Assembly (NCBI RefSeq): GCF_035046485.1
Contig: NC_085136.1
Location: 221,158,853-221,222,852 of the forward strand
Direction of reading: 5' to 3'
DNA: 64,000 bases
Source: Aedes albopictus
Lineage: Eukaryota > Arthropoda > Insecta > Diptera > Culicidae
Position numbers and translations under genes: made by a program. Under the pieces are notes generated by a model that worked only from the letters and a program-made list of their open reading frames with translations, ran no database searches and was not told where the DNA came from. Numbering within the stretch: position 1 is the stretch's first letter; the number at the start of each line of letters is the position of its first letter. Positions 10,918 to 22,990 of this stretch are shown piece after piece.

Positions 10918-12870
10918 CTTATGACCTTACCTAAAGTTTGCCTTGTTCATAATACTCCGATGACTTTGGCTCAAGAATGCCCTTGGGAACCCATACATAG
11001 TTCAAATCCTTGAAACGAAAGACATAAATTAGCCCAATTTTCCTTTCAGGTTTTGGAGTTTGTACATTGTTGTTGTATCTAGTAAAATGCATTATTAAAT
11101 GTTCATGCAAATTGATGTTGAAAAATTTGCCTCGCAAAATGAATTTCGGCTAAACACATTCCGCCGGCTGATGATTAAATCTTGCTTTGACAACACCAAA
11201 AGATCGACGACAGGCAGTCCATCTGAGCGATGAAGTTTTTCATACAACAGGTGTACGCGTTTTGCTCTCGGTCTCCCAACGTGCCACCATAGCACATCCC
11301 TGAAATGATGATATGCCATAACTTCTGAAGGGGACGGAGATGAGCAAGATACCATCACCACCACCAGGACCATCGCGCGGATGCTGAAGTAATTTATTCA
11401 AGTGCGTTTTAATATTCATAACCTCCAACGACGGGGAGGCATTCCAGCGTATAGTTAGAAGGATCCGCGTTGTTGGAGGACCAGTTCTCTGCCGTTTCGC
11501 AAGACTTCTCGGGATTGACCTTTGTTGACTTTTAGACTTTCAAAAGTGCACCTGTGGCTGTATGGTGCGAGCAAAAGGGGTATCGTACTTTGTTGACAAG
11601 AGGTGCTTGGATATCCTGAGTGATATTTATCGGGGGTTTACCTTAGCAGTGAAAGTGTTTAGCAAACAACTTCCGAGAGGTCTGAAGACGACGACACGGT
11701 CTGCGGTTTGAGCGTTATAATACCTATTGAATGTGCAATGAGAATTTACCTCATTACGGAGTTTTGGCTACTGGCGCTGGGAATGTATAATGGTATATTT
11801 ACCACTTCAATGAAAAGAAGTATTTCAAAAGGAATCATTTACAGGTAATTGTGGTGTGATGCAATCAGATGCGAGTCATTGTTCAATAATTCTCATGTGA
11901 TGAAAAGCCTTTCAATTGCCGTAAATCATTAATCGTATTTACCCTGCTTGTTGTTGGTTGAATGCATTGTTCAGTAGTGAAAATATTTTTCAGCCCGAAC
12001 CGCTGATTGTTACATCTTACTTATTTCAATGCACAAGTCACGCAGCATTGTTCTCAAATCCATTGAATGAAACCATTTCAGTCATCATTTTCCCTCCGGA
12101 AAATCCAAAAGCCCCACTGAAACGTGCCCAAAGTTGTAGGGCCGCAATCGCTGTTGGATGATTTTGAATCACAACCAATGCGTGAATCTAACGTCCTTCG
12201 CTCCCATACAAAAACACAAGTCCACAGAGCCGAGGCAACGAACGGACACACCGGATTCATCCACTCACAGACATATATAACACATTCATCGCATTATCGT
12301 CACGTTCGAAGCATATATATCTAGGCAGTGCAGTGAATCGTATCCACCAGCTGCCATAAGTACTGTGCCCCAGGGCTATTGCAGGGTGATTCGATGCAGC
12401 AGTTTTCAACCTTTCCGTATCGTACTGTACACGTCTTAAGAAGAGCTTTCTGCATTCCGTGGCTAAGTACACTGTAATGTTTTTACGATAGTTGATAAAA
12501 CTCAATATAAAACATGTCTGGTTCATGATCAAAATTTAAGAGATATATTTTATGTGTGATTCTCAACAGCCAACAGCTTCACTAGAAATATAGCTGAAAA
12601 AGCTTTTTTCCTAAGTATTAGAGTTGAGAAAGCTTTGGCACAAACCGTGGAACGAGTTACAATTGTAAGCCAGGACACAGAAAATCCTTCTTAGTATTTT
12701 TTCGAAGCAAAGAGGCAAGAATACACCAGTACAAGATAAGAATCCAAAAAAACAAAAATACAAACAAAGCGTGAGATAACAGGGTCAGCTAGTAGCCGAG
12801 CTTGGGTGAATTCCGACGACAACGCCGCCAACGTTAACAACAAGGTCACACGGTGACAACAGCAGGGTTT
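10918..12870. other. no recognised gene
   Basis: Mixed-composition DNA. A minus-strand ORF at 10931-11137 (68 aa) and overlapping ORFs near 11095-11428 match no family I know. The part from about 12720 (CAACGCCGCCAACG, ACCATCATCACC) leads straight into the LINE ORF1 relic and may be its 5' UTR. Confidence 0.4.
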
Positions 12871-12879
12871 ACCATCATC

Positions 12880-14068
12880 ACCATCGAGTCTCGGTGGCCG
12901 AGCTCCAAACTCGCCTTAGTAAATACATAAACATGATGGAAGAGACAGGGATGACGCACTGTGTAAAATTAGCGAGTGAAGTCGAAACAGTGGAGAGAGA
13001 GAACAAGAAGAAGGAAACGCAAATGGAAACGAACAACGTATGAATATACGACGGCCTCTTGGAAAGAGAAGCGAGGGCGAAGCCCTGATCGACGAATTGC
13101 TTCGGCGACAAGTTGAAGAATGATCCATTCGTAATGTATTTTGCTTACCGGGAAATCGTCGCGAAGTCCCTGGAAAGCGAGGTACATTTCCAAGCACTCT
13201 CACAGGAGACAGTGGACAACATCAATAAGGACCTCAAGCAGGCCCTGACGAAACTTCGTAAGTCAACGATGGCGGCCAAGCAGGACCGAGCAAAACTCAT
13301 GACAACTGCTGCTGCGATATATGTAACCCGTGAAGTTGAATGTGCCGAAGTCTACCCATACGAAGGCCTTGCCATTTGCGGGTAGCCCTAAGAGTACACC
13401 AGACGACAAGCAATCGCAGATGCGTGTGAGGCAGCCGTCAGGTGAAAAGCTACCAGGCGGCGTTCGCAAGGCTAGGAAGTTGTTCACCCCGAAAGTCGGC
13501 AGTAATCTTTGATTTTCGGTTTTTGTAACGTTTTATGGGTTTCATGAGCAGTAGGTTGCAGGCCTAAGGCCCTCTATCTGCTGTGGTGGAGCTACCATCT
13601 TAGGTATAGCTTCTGGTGGAGAAGCATTTTATACTCAGCCGATGTATGCCAGAGGAGGGCCCTGAAAAGGCCGGTCCGTTCCGGACCAAAAGGAACAGGG
13701 TATTGCGACCATTGCTAGGTTATCAATCACCACAGGTTATGACAGGACAGAAGGAGAACTCCCCCTGGATTCTAGTGGGGACAATAATAGGAAGAAGTCA
13801 GAAGAACAGGAGGGCAGTAACACCAGGCCAAGGTAAGGAAGAATGGTAGATGCCAAGCGCGATAAGGGCAACGTGCTCGCCATCAAGACGAAAGAGTCTA
13901 AGGACGCGGAAATCTTGAGGGCGACGGGGAGCGATGTCAAGCTAGTGCATCTGGGAACTGACGTAGTATTAGACATATCCGTACAGGCGGAATGATCCTC
14001 GAGCTTAAGCGCAACAAAACTCCTGGCGGAAGGGGTCCATGACGAGGGTATGGAGGTCAATAAATTAT
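12880..14068 (+). pseudogene. LINE ORF1 (gag-like) relic, LOA/R1 type
   Basis: Coding-like sequence broken by stops and frameshifts. Segments include a lysine- and glutamate-rich coiled-coil-like stretch (VERENKKKETQMETNN, about 12990-13040) and NDPFVMYFAYREIVAKSLES then NKDLKQALTKLRKS (about 13117-13275). A later block has DAKRDKGNVLAIKTKESKDA (about 13850-13910), and finally, in another frame, GGMILELKRNKTPGG (about 13990-14030). The last motif resembles the region just before the zinc knuckles in ORF1 proteins of LOA/R1/I-group LINEs. No CCHC knuckle remains, and no matching ORF2 is attached here. The protein would be a nucleic-acid-binding RNP component. It is non-functional as it stands. 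Confidence 0.65.
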
Positions 14069-14069
14069 A

Positions 14070-15760
14070 GTGCTATTCAGGTCGTTTCAAGGCGTTTCAA
14101 GGCGTCTCAAGGTGATATTTCAGAGGTGTTTGAAGATATAGGGGCTGTCCATAAACCACGTGGTCATTTTTTTGGGACTTCTCAACCCCCCCCGCGTGGT
14201 CATTAGTCCATACAAAATTTTTTATTCGTCCATACAAAATGGTCATTGGCCGAAACCCCCCCCCCCCCCCCTCATGACCACGTGGTTTATGGACAGCTCC
14301 ATAGCAGATGCATTTCAGGGCGCCTCAAGAAGTTTCAGGGCATTACAGGAAGCTTCAAACGATTTGGGAGGCATTCAGGAAGTTACAGTAGGTTTCAATG
14401 GCGTTTAAAGGTATTTAGTGTGTCTCAAGGCGTTTCAAGATGTGTGTTCAGGTAATTCAGGAACGTTTCAGCAAGTTTCAGATGTGTTTTATGGCGTCTC
14501 TAGGTAATCCAGAGAGGTTTCAAGGCGTTTTAAAGGGTTTTCAAGGCGCCTCAAAATGTTTCAGGCCGTTTCAATGCACATTAATGTTTTTAGGGGTACG
14601 TCAGAACATTTCACGAAGTTTGATGGGTGTTTCAAGGTGTGTAAAGGTGATCCAAAGGCGTTTAAAGGCATTACAAGAAGTTTCAAGGCATTTTGTGCGT
14701 TTCAGATGCATTTTATAGCGTCTCAAGCCATTTCATAACGCTTCGGGTAGTAAATACATTTCCGATACGTTTTAACGCAAGGCGGAAAGTTTCAGTGCAT
14801 TTCAGGGGAATTCAGAGTCACAAGAAGTGCTTGCGGAAGCACTGCATCCGTTGAAAGGCATCAGCTTTACACTACGTAGTGTACGACAGCGAGCTCCCAT
14901 GTCATGCATCGTCATTGTCAGAAGGTTTCAGAGGCGCCTCAAGGCTATCTAGTGATGTTTCGAAAAGTTTCAGGGGCATTTTATGACGGCTCATGGCTTT
15001 TCATGGCGCTTCAGGCACATAATTTCAAGAGATTTCAGATATGTTGCAAGGGCAAGGCGAGAAGTTTCAGTGTGGTTCAGGATGTTTCAGGAGAATGCGG
15101 CAAGGTGATCCAGAGTCATTTCAATGTTTCAGAGTCGTTTCAGGAGGTTTCAGTGGCATTTCAGAGGAAGTCTCTGGAGGTTTCGGAGCTGTCTCAAGGC
15201 GTTTCAGGGTGTTTCATGGCATCTCAAGGCGTTTCAGGGCGTTTTAGAAACACTTCAAGTCTTCTAAAGATGTTATTGTTTTGCCATAAGACATTTAGAG
15301 AGTTTTAGGAGATTTCAAATTCATTTCGGGGAGTTTCAAGAGGTTTCAGAGGTGTTTCAAGACGTCTCAAGGCGTCACAAGGTTTAGCCACTGTGACGCA
15401 GCCCAGTAACTGCGTACCGAACGCCTGCCGCAAAAAATCATCGGTGGAGGATCTATGACAAAAGCTCGAAAGGAAGAAGATTGAAAGGTCAAATGGTCGA
15501 AGGCTATAGTTACATAAGGATTAGATTAAGGTGGATTGAAAAGCAATTTGAAGTTTTGTCAAGACGTCTCAGTGTATTTCAGGAGATTCCGAAGGGCTTC
15601 AGTGAAGCATAAAGGAAGGAAGTCTCAGGGTTTTTACGGGTTTCAAGGCGGTTCAAGGGGTTTCAGGGGGTTTCATTCGAGATTCTGGAGATTTCAGAGT
15701 GTTTCAGGGGCCATCAAAGGAAGTTTTAGCACAATTTCGCAGGCATTCTAAGGCAGTGAG
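14070..15760. repeat. degenerate decamer repeat block (clearest copy)
   Basis: Starts with near-perfect 10-mers (GTTTCAAGGC GTTTCAAGGC GTCTCAAGGT at about 14090-14118), then long degenerate runs to about 15760. The MITE at 14141-14300 is inserted in it. A different 55-bp stretch around 15385-15440 interrupts it. The small ORFs here (for example 14440-14718 and 14904-15308) are repeat-encoded. Confidence 0.7.
14141..14300. mobile_element. 160-bp MITE, second GGGGCTGTCC copy
   Basis: Closely similar to 10750-10912: left end GGGGCTGTCCATAAACCACG, right end GTGGTTTATGGACAGCTCC, the same poly-C and GTCCATACAAAAT modules. It is flanked by ATA on both sides, so the TSD is shorter or more decayed than in the first copy. 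Confidence 0.9.
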
Positions 15761-16974
15761 TACAAACGTTCATATTACTGCGACGTACATAGACATTATC
15801 ATCTTAATAAAAAATCCGACCTTCCAATTATAAATTATTCCCCGTTGAACACCACTGAACCAAAACGTATACGAACGGATGTTGTACCCGGTAGCTTCCA
15901 CTACCATCCAGCACGACCGACGGAGGAGGCTCTTATCGATGCAGCATGCGGGTCACTTACTGTCCCGGTTCTATCTTCGTCTATCTGAGCGCTCTGGACG
16001 GCGTTCTACTGGTTCAGGAAGCTAACCAACGCCGGCACCACCGCACACCGGTACCGTGTGTGTGAACCGTGATTGACCCCTTTTACCATGCTACGCACGG
16101 GCGGTGCATGCCGGAGTACCACGAAAATGTGCGGTCAAATTTTAGGTGATTCTACGTTTCCATAACAGACCGCACAACGACACACACGGGCAGCACGGGC
16201 AGGCAGGTGCATTCCTCTTGTCGATCGGAATGTCATGCATGGGGCACTTAGAGGGATGATGTGCAATGCATGTGCCATGTGCATTGTCCGTCCGTCCAGC
16301 AGCGACTAGTGTTGGGTCCAATCGGGTACCATTTATGCGGGGATCAGAGAGCAGATTGCTGCCTGCTCCACGAGCAGATTGAATGATTTTATCGGGACCG
16401 CTTATTATTTTAGTACCTTGTTACGATGAACTGTAATGTTGCTACTGGCATTATGGTTGGCCACAGTGCAAAATTGTAGAATGCTTCGGCCGAACTGTAG
16501 GTACTCACCTCCGGTAACGTTGAGCTTCAGTAATAATAGCCTCCTAATGGGTAAATCGAAAATATTCGTTTTCATTTGATCGTTGAACCTGGATGCAAGA
16601 TGGTAAATGTGAGCACTCGGGTCTTCAGAAGAAGCACTTGTTTTGCATACTATGAGCGAAAGCTACTTAAGTGTGAGAAAAGTATTCCTTCAATAGCATT
16701 TCCAGCTCAACGTACGAACCACGTTGACGTTATCTTTTAGTCTTTCTCGTACACTCCAAAAACAACTTCGCCGGACCCGAGGCGCAATTGTTCACAATTA
16801 GAATAATAAGCAAACTGTTATGGGATGATGGAACTGTCGTACGCAGATTTACATGTACTTTATATCCTCTCCAATAAGGATGCTGATAGGCCTCTGATGA
16901 CCTGTGATGACACAAAGTGCGTCGTATGACATGGCACGGTACGCCCTTGCCACCCTAAGGAACATAAGCTTGCA
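15761..16974. other. apparently non-repetitive DNA, no gene recognised
   Basis: Higher GC than its neighbours at about 15850-16350, with several ACCGGT/CCGGTACC motifs, but no long ORF and no convincing exon. It could be single-copy intergenic sequence. Confidence 0.4.
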
Positions 16975-17588
16975 TGGGATTCATCCAGGAATTTCTTCTG
17001 TGCTTCTTTCAGAAACAACTCAAGGGATTATTTAAAAATTCCTCGAACGATTCCCCCAGGAACACTATTTAAGGAGTTCCTCTTGAAATTCTTTCAGGAA
17101 TTAATCCAGTAGTTCCTTTAGGGACTGTTAAAGGATTCATTTAGGAATGCCTCTAGGAATTGTTTCCGGGATTCCTCCTGGGGTTTCTCCAGGAGCTCCT
17201 GCAGGGATTCCTTCAGGAACTGCTACAGGGATTCCTCAAGGAGTTCCTCCAATAACTCTTCCTAAAATTGCTTCAGGATTTCTCCAAGGATTCCATCTGC
17301 AATTTCTTCAGGAATTCTTCCTGAGATTCCTACAGGAATTTCTCAAGGAATTCCTCCACGAATTTCTTCAGAGATTTCTCCAGGAATTATTCCAGGAATT
17401 CCGCTGGGAATTGCTTCAGGGATTCCTCTAAACAATTACCCAGGGATTCCTTCAGAAATGTTTCTAGTGATTCCTCCAGAAACTCTTCCAGGAATTTTTC
17501 TAGCGATTCCTCCAGGAGTATTTCCATAGATTCCTCCGGTAATCATACAGGCATTTCTCTAAAATATCCTCCAGGAATTCCTCCATGG

Positions 17589-17881
17589 AGTAGTGTGCGG
17601 TAGTTCGGCAGCAGCAAAGTTTCGCGCGCTCGCTTTGCTAGATTTTTGCGATTTTTTTTCCTCTTCCCTCTGCGGGGCTCCGACGACGGGATGCCAAGCA
17701 GTCAGTAGTGTGCGGTAGTTCGGCAGCAACAAAGTTTCGCGCGCTCGCTTTGCTAGATTTTTGCGATTTTTTTTTTCCTCTTCCCTCTGCGGGGCTCCGA
17801 CAACGGGACGCCAAGCAGTCAGTAGTGTGCGGTAGTTCGGCAGCAGCAAAGTTTCGCGCGCTCGCTTTGCTAGATTTTTGC
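17589..17881 (+). repeat. 115-117 bp tandem monomers, 2.5 copies
   Basis: Units begin AGTAGTGTGCGGTAGTTCGG at 17589, 17704 and 17821; the third is cut at about 17881. Each contains TCGCGCGCTCGCTTTGC and, in the complete units, a T-run with CTCTGCGGGGCTCCGAC. They sit at the 5' end of the retroelement and could act as promoter modules (inference). Confidence 0.9.
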
Positions 17882-17885
17882 GAGA

Positions 17886-18168
17886 GTGAGTTTTTGGAGG
17901 CAAAGTGTACAGGCCGCGTTTTCATTCGGTCGTCGTCGTCGTCTACTTGACTGCTCATCTTCGTACGGGGCGATTTAGTGAGTTTTTGGAGGCAAAGTGT
18001 ACAGGCCGCGTTTTCATTCGGTCGTCGTCGTCGTCTATTTGACTGCTCATCTTCGTACGGGGTGATTTAGTGATTTAGTGAGTTTTTGGAGGAAAAGTTT
18101 ACAGGCCGCGTTTTCATTCGGTCGTCGTCGTCGTCTATTTAACTGCTCATCTTCGTACGGGGCGATTG
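17886..18168 (+). repeat. 92-100 bp tandem monomers, 3 copies
   Basis: Units begin GTGAGTTTTTGGAGG at 17886, 17978 and 18078. Each carries a (TCG) microsatellite and CTGCTCATCTTCGTACGGGG. They follow directly on the first monomer set. Confidence 0.9.
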
Positions 18169-21149
18169 ATGATACGATAAATGCAACAAACAACATTTTT
18201 TGCGATTTTAGTCAACAGACATTGAAATGTTCGTCACGTCAAGTGTCGGCCCAAGTTCCAAAGCCACGTTGATTCAAATCACTTTATTTTCTCTTTCGTT
18301 AATTTTCGCACTTCGAAAACTATCTGAATGGTTCGTCATCTTCGATGTCGGCATGTGTTTTGTTTTAGTCCAAATGAAAATAAGTGGTTTGATATTAAGA
18401 GGGTTGCATGAATCACTCCACTTACCAAAGTGAACTCATATCATGCGCCCTTTCCCCTCCCCACTAACAAAAAGTCCTTCCCATGACAGACGTGGAGACG
18501 CAGAGGTGATCTCGGTCTTTAGTAAGCAACGCACGTCATAATAACATTCCTTTCCCTCCTCGATGACCGTAAGGACGTGGCCGGCGCCGTTATTGACCTA
18601 ATAAAGTTTGGAATTCTCGAAGATGCACATTGAGGACGGTAAGCTACTCCCAAGCTCCGTCTGTTGGTTCCTTGTGCAACTTCGATTGTTCTGGTCAATC
18701 ACGGAGTAGCAACTACGAATAGTACGGTCATCTATGCTCATGCTCATGCTCAATATCCTCCAGGAATTCCTCCATGGTTTCCTCCAAGGTTTTCTACAGG
18801 GCTTAACTTAACGGGAATTTCTTCTGTGATTCTTTCTGGAACAACTTATTTTAAAAATGTCTACAAAGATTTTTCCAGGAACTCTTCTTAAGTTCCCTTC
18901 AGGAAATCCTCCTTGTATTCTTTAAGGAACTCCTCCAGGAAATAATTCAGTATTTCCTCCAGGAACTGTTTAGGAATTCCCTTGGGAATTCCTCTTAAAT
19001 AGCTTCCGGGATTCCTTCTGGAGTTAGGAACTCTTCTGAGGATTCCTCCAGAATTTCTCAAAGAATTCCATCTGCGATGTCTTCAGAAAATATTCCTGGA
19101 ATTCCTCTACGAAGCTCTAAAGAGATTCATAGACGAATTCCTTCAGGAATTCCTCTAGGAATTTCATTTCATCTTGAGATTCCTCGAAAAACTCGACCAG
19201 AAATTCCTCTAGAGAATTCTCCAGGAGTTCTTATGGAGATTCCTTCAGGAATTCCTACAGGCATGCCTCTCGGATGTCCTCCAGGGATCCCTCCAAGAAT
19301 TCCTTCAAGATTTTTTTTTTCAGATATTCCTCCAAGAAATCCTTCAGGTTTTCCTCAATGCATTCCTTCAGGACTTCCTCCAGGCATCCCTTCCGAGATT
19401 CCTCTGAAAACTATTTCCGGGATTTTTTCAAGAGTTACTACAGAAATTTATCCAGGAAATCGTCAAGGGATTCCTCTAATGATTTCTTCCAGAGACTCCT
19501 ACAGGAATTCATCCAAATAGCTCTCCAGGAATTACTTCAGGGAATTCTCCAATAATTCCACTAGAAATTCTCCTAGTCATTCTTCCAGGAAATTTTCCAG
19601 GCATTCTTCCAAATATTCATCCTTGGATTCTTGCAGAGATTTCTCCAGGAATTCCACCAGATATTCCTCCAGGAATTGCTTCAAGAATTCCTCCAGAAAT
19701 TCCTCCAGGAATTCCCCAGGAGCTGTTCCCGAAGATTTTTTTGGGATTGTTTCATCCTTGGATTCCTTCAGAAATCCACGCAGGCTTTCCTTCATGATTT
19801 CATCCAGGAATTTCTCCAGGGTCTCCTCGAGGAATTTCTCCAGGAAATTCTTCGGTGATTCCTCCAGAAATTTCATCAGGGAATAATCAAGGAGTTCCAT
19901 CATAAATTATGTCAGTAATTCATCCACGAATTTCTCTAGGAAATCTTTCAAGGATTCCTTCAATAATTCTAACAGGATTTTCTCTAGAAATATCTTCTAG
20001 AATTTTTTCAGGAATTCCCCCAAAAATTCTTGTAGATTTACATCTAGGCATGGATTCCTGTAGGAATTTCGCTAAAAATTCCTCCAGGAACTCCTTCAGG
20101 GATTTTTCCAGGGATTTCCCCACGAATTTCCCCAAGAATTCCCCCAAGGATTCCTTCAGAAATTCCTTCGAGAATTTTTCAGAAATTTCTACCAGACTTC
20201 CTCTAAAGATGACCCCAGAAATTCATCCAGTAATTTTTGCAAGAATTTCTCCAAAGATTCCTTTAGGAATCTCTTCAAGGATTCCTGCAGCAATTCTCAA
20301 AGGAAAGCCTCCTGAAATTCCTCCAGGTATTCCTTCAGGACTTAATCCAGAAATTTCTCCAGGAACTCCTCCAGGAAGTTCTCCAAGAATTACCCCAAGA
20401 ATTTCTTCAGGAATACATCCAGTAATTACTCAAGAAATCCGGGAATTGTGCCTGGACATCCTTCAAAAATTATGTCAGCAATTTCTCAAGGATATTTTCC
20501 AAAAAATCTTCTGGGATTTTTTTCTGAAGTTCTTCCAGGAAACCCTCCAGGAATGCTCTCAGGAATTTTTCAGGGATTCCTCCAGGCATTTTTCCAGGAA
20601 TTTCTTCTGATATTCCTTCATGAATTGCTTCAGGAATTCCTCCAGGGATTTCTCCACGAATTTTTTAAGGATTTTTTCCAGGAAATCCTTGGAAGATTTC
20701 TCCAGGAAATCCTCCAGAAGTGCCTCCAAGGATTCTTCCAGCAAATCCCCTAGGGGTTTCTTCAGAAATTCTTGCAGAAAATTCTCCAGAAATACCTTTA
20801 GTATTTTTTCAGGGATAACTCCAGGTATTCCTCCAGAAGCATCGCAAGGAATTCCTCCAGGGATTTCCTCAAAAATTTCTTCAAGGATTCCTCCAGAGAT
20901 TCCTTCAGGAATTCCTACGAGGATTTCTTCAGGAATTCCTTCAGAAATTCCTCCAAGATTTTCTCATGTTTTTTTTTCCAGAAATAGAAAAGTAATATAA
21001 ATCTCCCAGAATTCCTCTGGAGATTCCTCTAGTAACTTATCCAGTAATTCTTTCAAGAATTCCTCTAGAGGTTGTTCCAGGATTTTTTTCATGGATTCCT
21101 CCAGCTATTCCCACAGGAATACTTCTAGGAATTCCTCCAGGATTTTATA

Positions 21150-21237
21150 GCTTTGCTTAGCTTAGCTAAGACTGACTGCACATATCTATGGTTACTACTC
21201 CGTGATTGACCCGAACCAATGACAGTTGCACAATAGA
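21150..21237 (-). mobile_element. 88-bp 5'-truncated retro-insertion
   Basis: Minus-strand copy of the 3' end seen at 18672-18715 (TTGTGCAACT, then GGTCAATCACGGAGTAG), ending in a tandem AGCTAAGC tail. It is flanked by 20-bp repeats at 21130-21149 and 21238-21257 that differ at one base and share the unusual GATTTTATA. It is a short member of the same family as 17589-18751 or of a close relative. Confidence 0.75.
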
Positions 21238-22990
21238 AATTCCTCCAAGATTTTATACAGGAATTTCTCCAGGAACTATTCCAGAAAATACCCCAGGACA
21301 TCCTTCATAAATTTTTGTTAGCATTTCCTGTAGGGATTCCTCCAGGCATTTCACAAGGAATTTCTCCTGTGATTACATCAGAAATTGCTTCAGGAATTCC
21401 TCAGAGATTTCTGCACGAATTTCTCCAGTAATTTTTCCATGGATTCCTCCAGGTAATCCTTCGAAGATTCCTCCCGGAAATCCCCCAGAAGTTGCTCCAA
21501 GGACTCTTCCAGAAAATCCTCTAAGGATTTCTTTTTAAATTTTTCCAGGAGGAGAACTTCTTGGAATGCCTTCAGGATTTTTTCAGGGATTTCCCCAGGT
21601 ATTTCTCCAGAGATTTCTCCACAAATTTCTTCAAGGATTCCCCATGGATTCGATCAGCAATTTCTTCGAGGATTTCTCCAGGAATTTCGTTTCAGGAATT
21701 TCTCAAGGGATTTTTTCAGATATAGAAATCTACAAGAATTTCTCTGGAGATTCCTCTAGAAATTCATCCAGTAATTCTTCCAAAGAAATCCTCTAGAGAT
21801 TTCTCCAGCAATTATCACAGGAATACCTCTAGGAACTCCTCCAGGCAATTATCCAGGGTTTTATCCAGGAAATACTCCAGGAATTTCTTCAGGAACTCCT
21901 CCAGGAAATTTAGAAACTATGTCAGTAGTTTAGGAAATCCTTTAGGGATTTCTTCAGAGATTCTTCCAGGAAATTCTCCAGGAATATTTTCAGGAATTTT
22001 CAAGGGATTCCTTTGGACATTCCTCCACGAATTCTTTCAGAGATTTATCTAGGAATTACTTCAGGGATATTCCCAGAGATTTCTCTCGGTAATTCTCCAG
22101 AAATACCTCCAAGGGTTCTTCCAGGAAATCCTCCTGGAATTTCTCAACGATTTTTTTCAGAAATTTATCCAGCAATTCCTCCCGGAATTCCTCTGGAGAT
22201 TTCTCCAGTAATTTTTCCAGGGATTGCCCCAAGAATTCATCCAAGAAATTTCTCCAGGAATTTCTACAGCATTTCTTGTTCGGTCTCACCCAATAATTCT
22301 TCCAGGAATTACGTCAGGAATTAGTTTAGAAGTTTCTCCAGGATTCTCTCTACAGATTTTCCCTGGAATGGCTTCCTCCTGGAATTCCTTCTGCGATTTC
22401 TCCAAAAACTCCCCCAAGGATTTTTTTTTAAATTTCTATAAGATTTCCTCTAGGAATTCCTCAAGAGATTTATTCTGATTTTTTTTTCGAGGGATTCCTC
22501 TCAGAATTCCTCCAGAAATTTCTCAAGAACTTGCTTCAAGGAATCCTTCAGAAATTTATCTGGAATTTCTTCTAGGATTTCCTCATGAGATCTCTACAGA
22601 TATTTCTCTAGGTATTCGTCCCACAATTTGTACAGGGATTCTTCCAGGTATACTTTCAGAAATTCTGCCAGGGATTCCTCCGGGAATTCTTCCGAGAATC
22701 CCTCTAGAGATTCTATAGGGCTTCCTCCTGGCATTCCTGTAGGAATTGCTCCAGGGATTTATCCAGGAAGTCATCCAGGGATTGCTCCGGGAATTCCTCA
22801 AATTGTTTCTTCAGAAATTCCTCTCTGGTTCTCTTCAAAAATTTAGTCAGGAGTTACTTTGGAAATTTTAGAAATCCTTTAATCATCTTTTCAGACATGT
22901 ACCCAAAAACTTCTCCAGGTTTACCTGATGATTTATTTTTAATTATTTCAAGAATTTCTGGACGAATTCCTCTAGCGAATACTATTGGAT

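Larger units (their letters stand above)
17589..18751 (+). mobile_element. 1.16-kb retroelement with 5' tandem monomers and 26-bp TSD
   Basis: An exact 26-bp duplication of the host 12-mer array lies at 17563-17588 and 18752-18777. The 5' part has two different tandem-monomer sets (17589-17881 and 17886-18168). The middle (18169-18430) has only short ORFs. The 3' part (18440-18730) is UTR-like, with AATAAAG at about 18600, and ends in a hexamer tail (ATGCTC repeated three times). Tandem 5' monomers acting as promoters and a short tandem 3' tail are known features of some LINEs. This copy lacks a reverse transcriptase, so it is non-autonomous or internally deleted. The parental family was not identified. 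Confidence 0.8.
16975..22990. repeat. decayed 12-mer block, about 6 kb
   Basis: Continuous degenerate copies of ATTCCTCCAGGA (TTCCTTCAGGAATTC, TTTCTCCAGGGATTC and so on), always in the CCTCCAGG orientation seen at 1-4380. It is interrupted by retro-insertions at 17589-18751 and 21150-21237 and otherwise reads as one array. ORFs of up to 233 codons (19909-20610) arise because the consensus is stop-free in all six frames. The divergence between units suggests great age or loss of homogenisation. Confidence 0.85.

Noticed and set aside
13113..13385. 90-codon ORF as a host gene
   Set aside because: It lies in the middle of a frameshifted LINE ORF1 relic with continuing homology-like sequence on both sides.
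19077..20610. ORFs of 147 and 233 codons in the decayed 12-mer block
   Set aside because: Their composition is the repeat consensus (IPPGI, SSRNSS); they overlap other open frames and have no domain.
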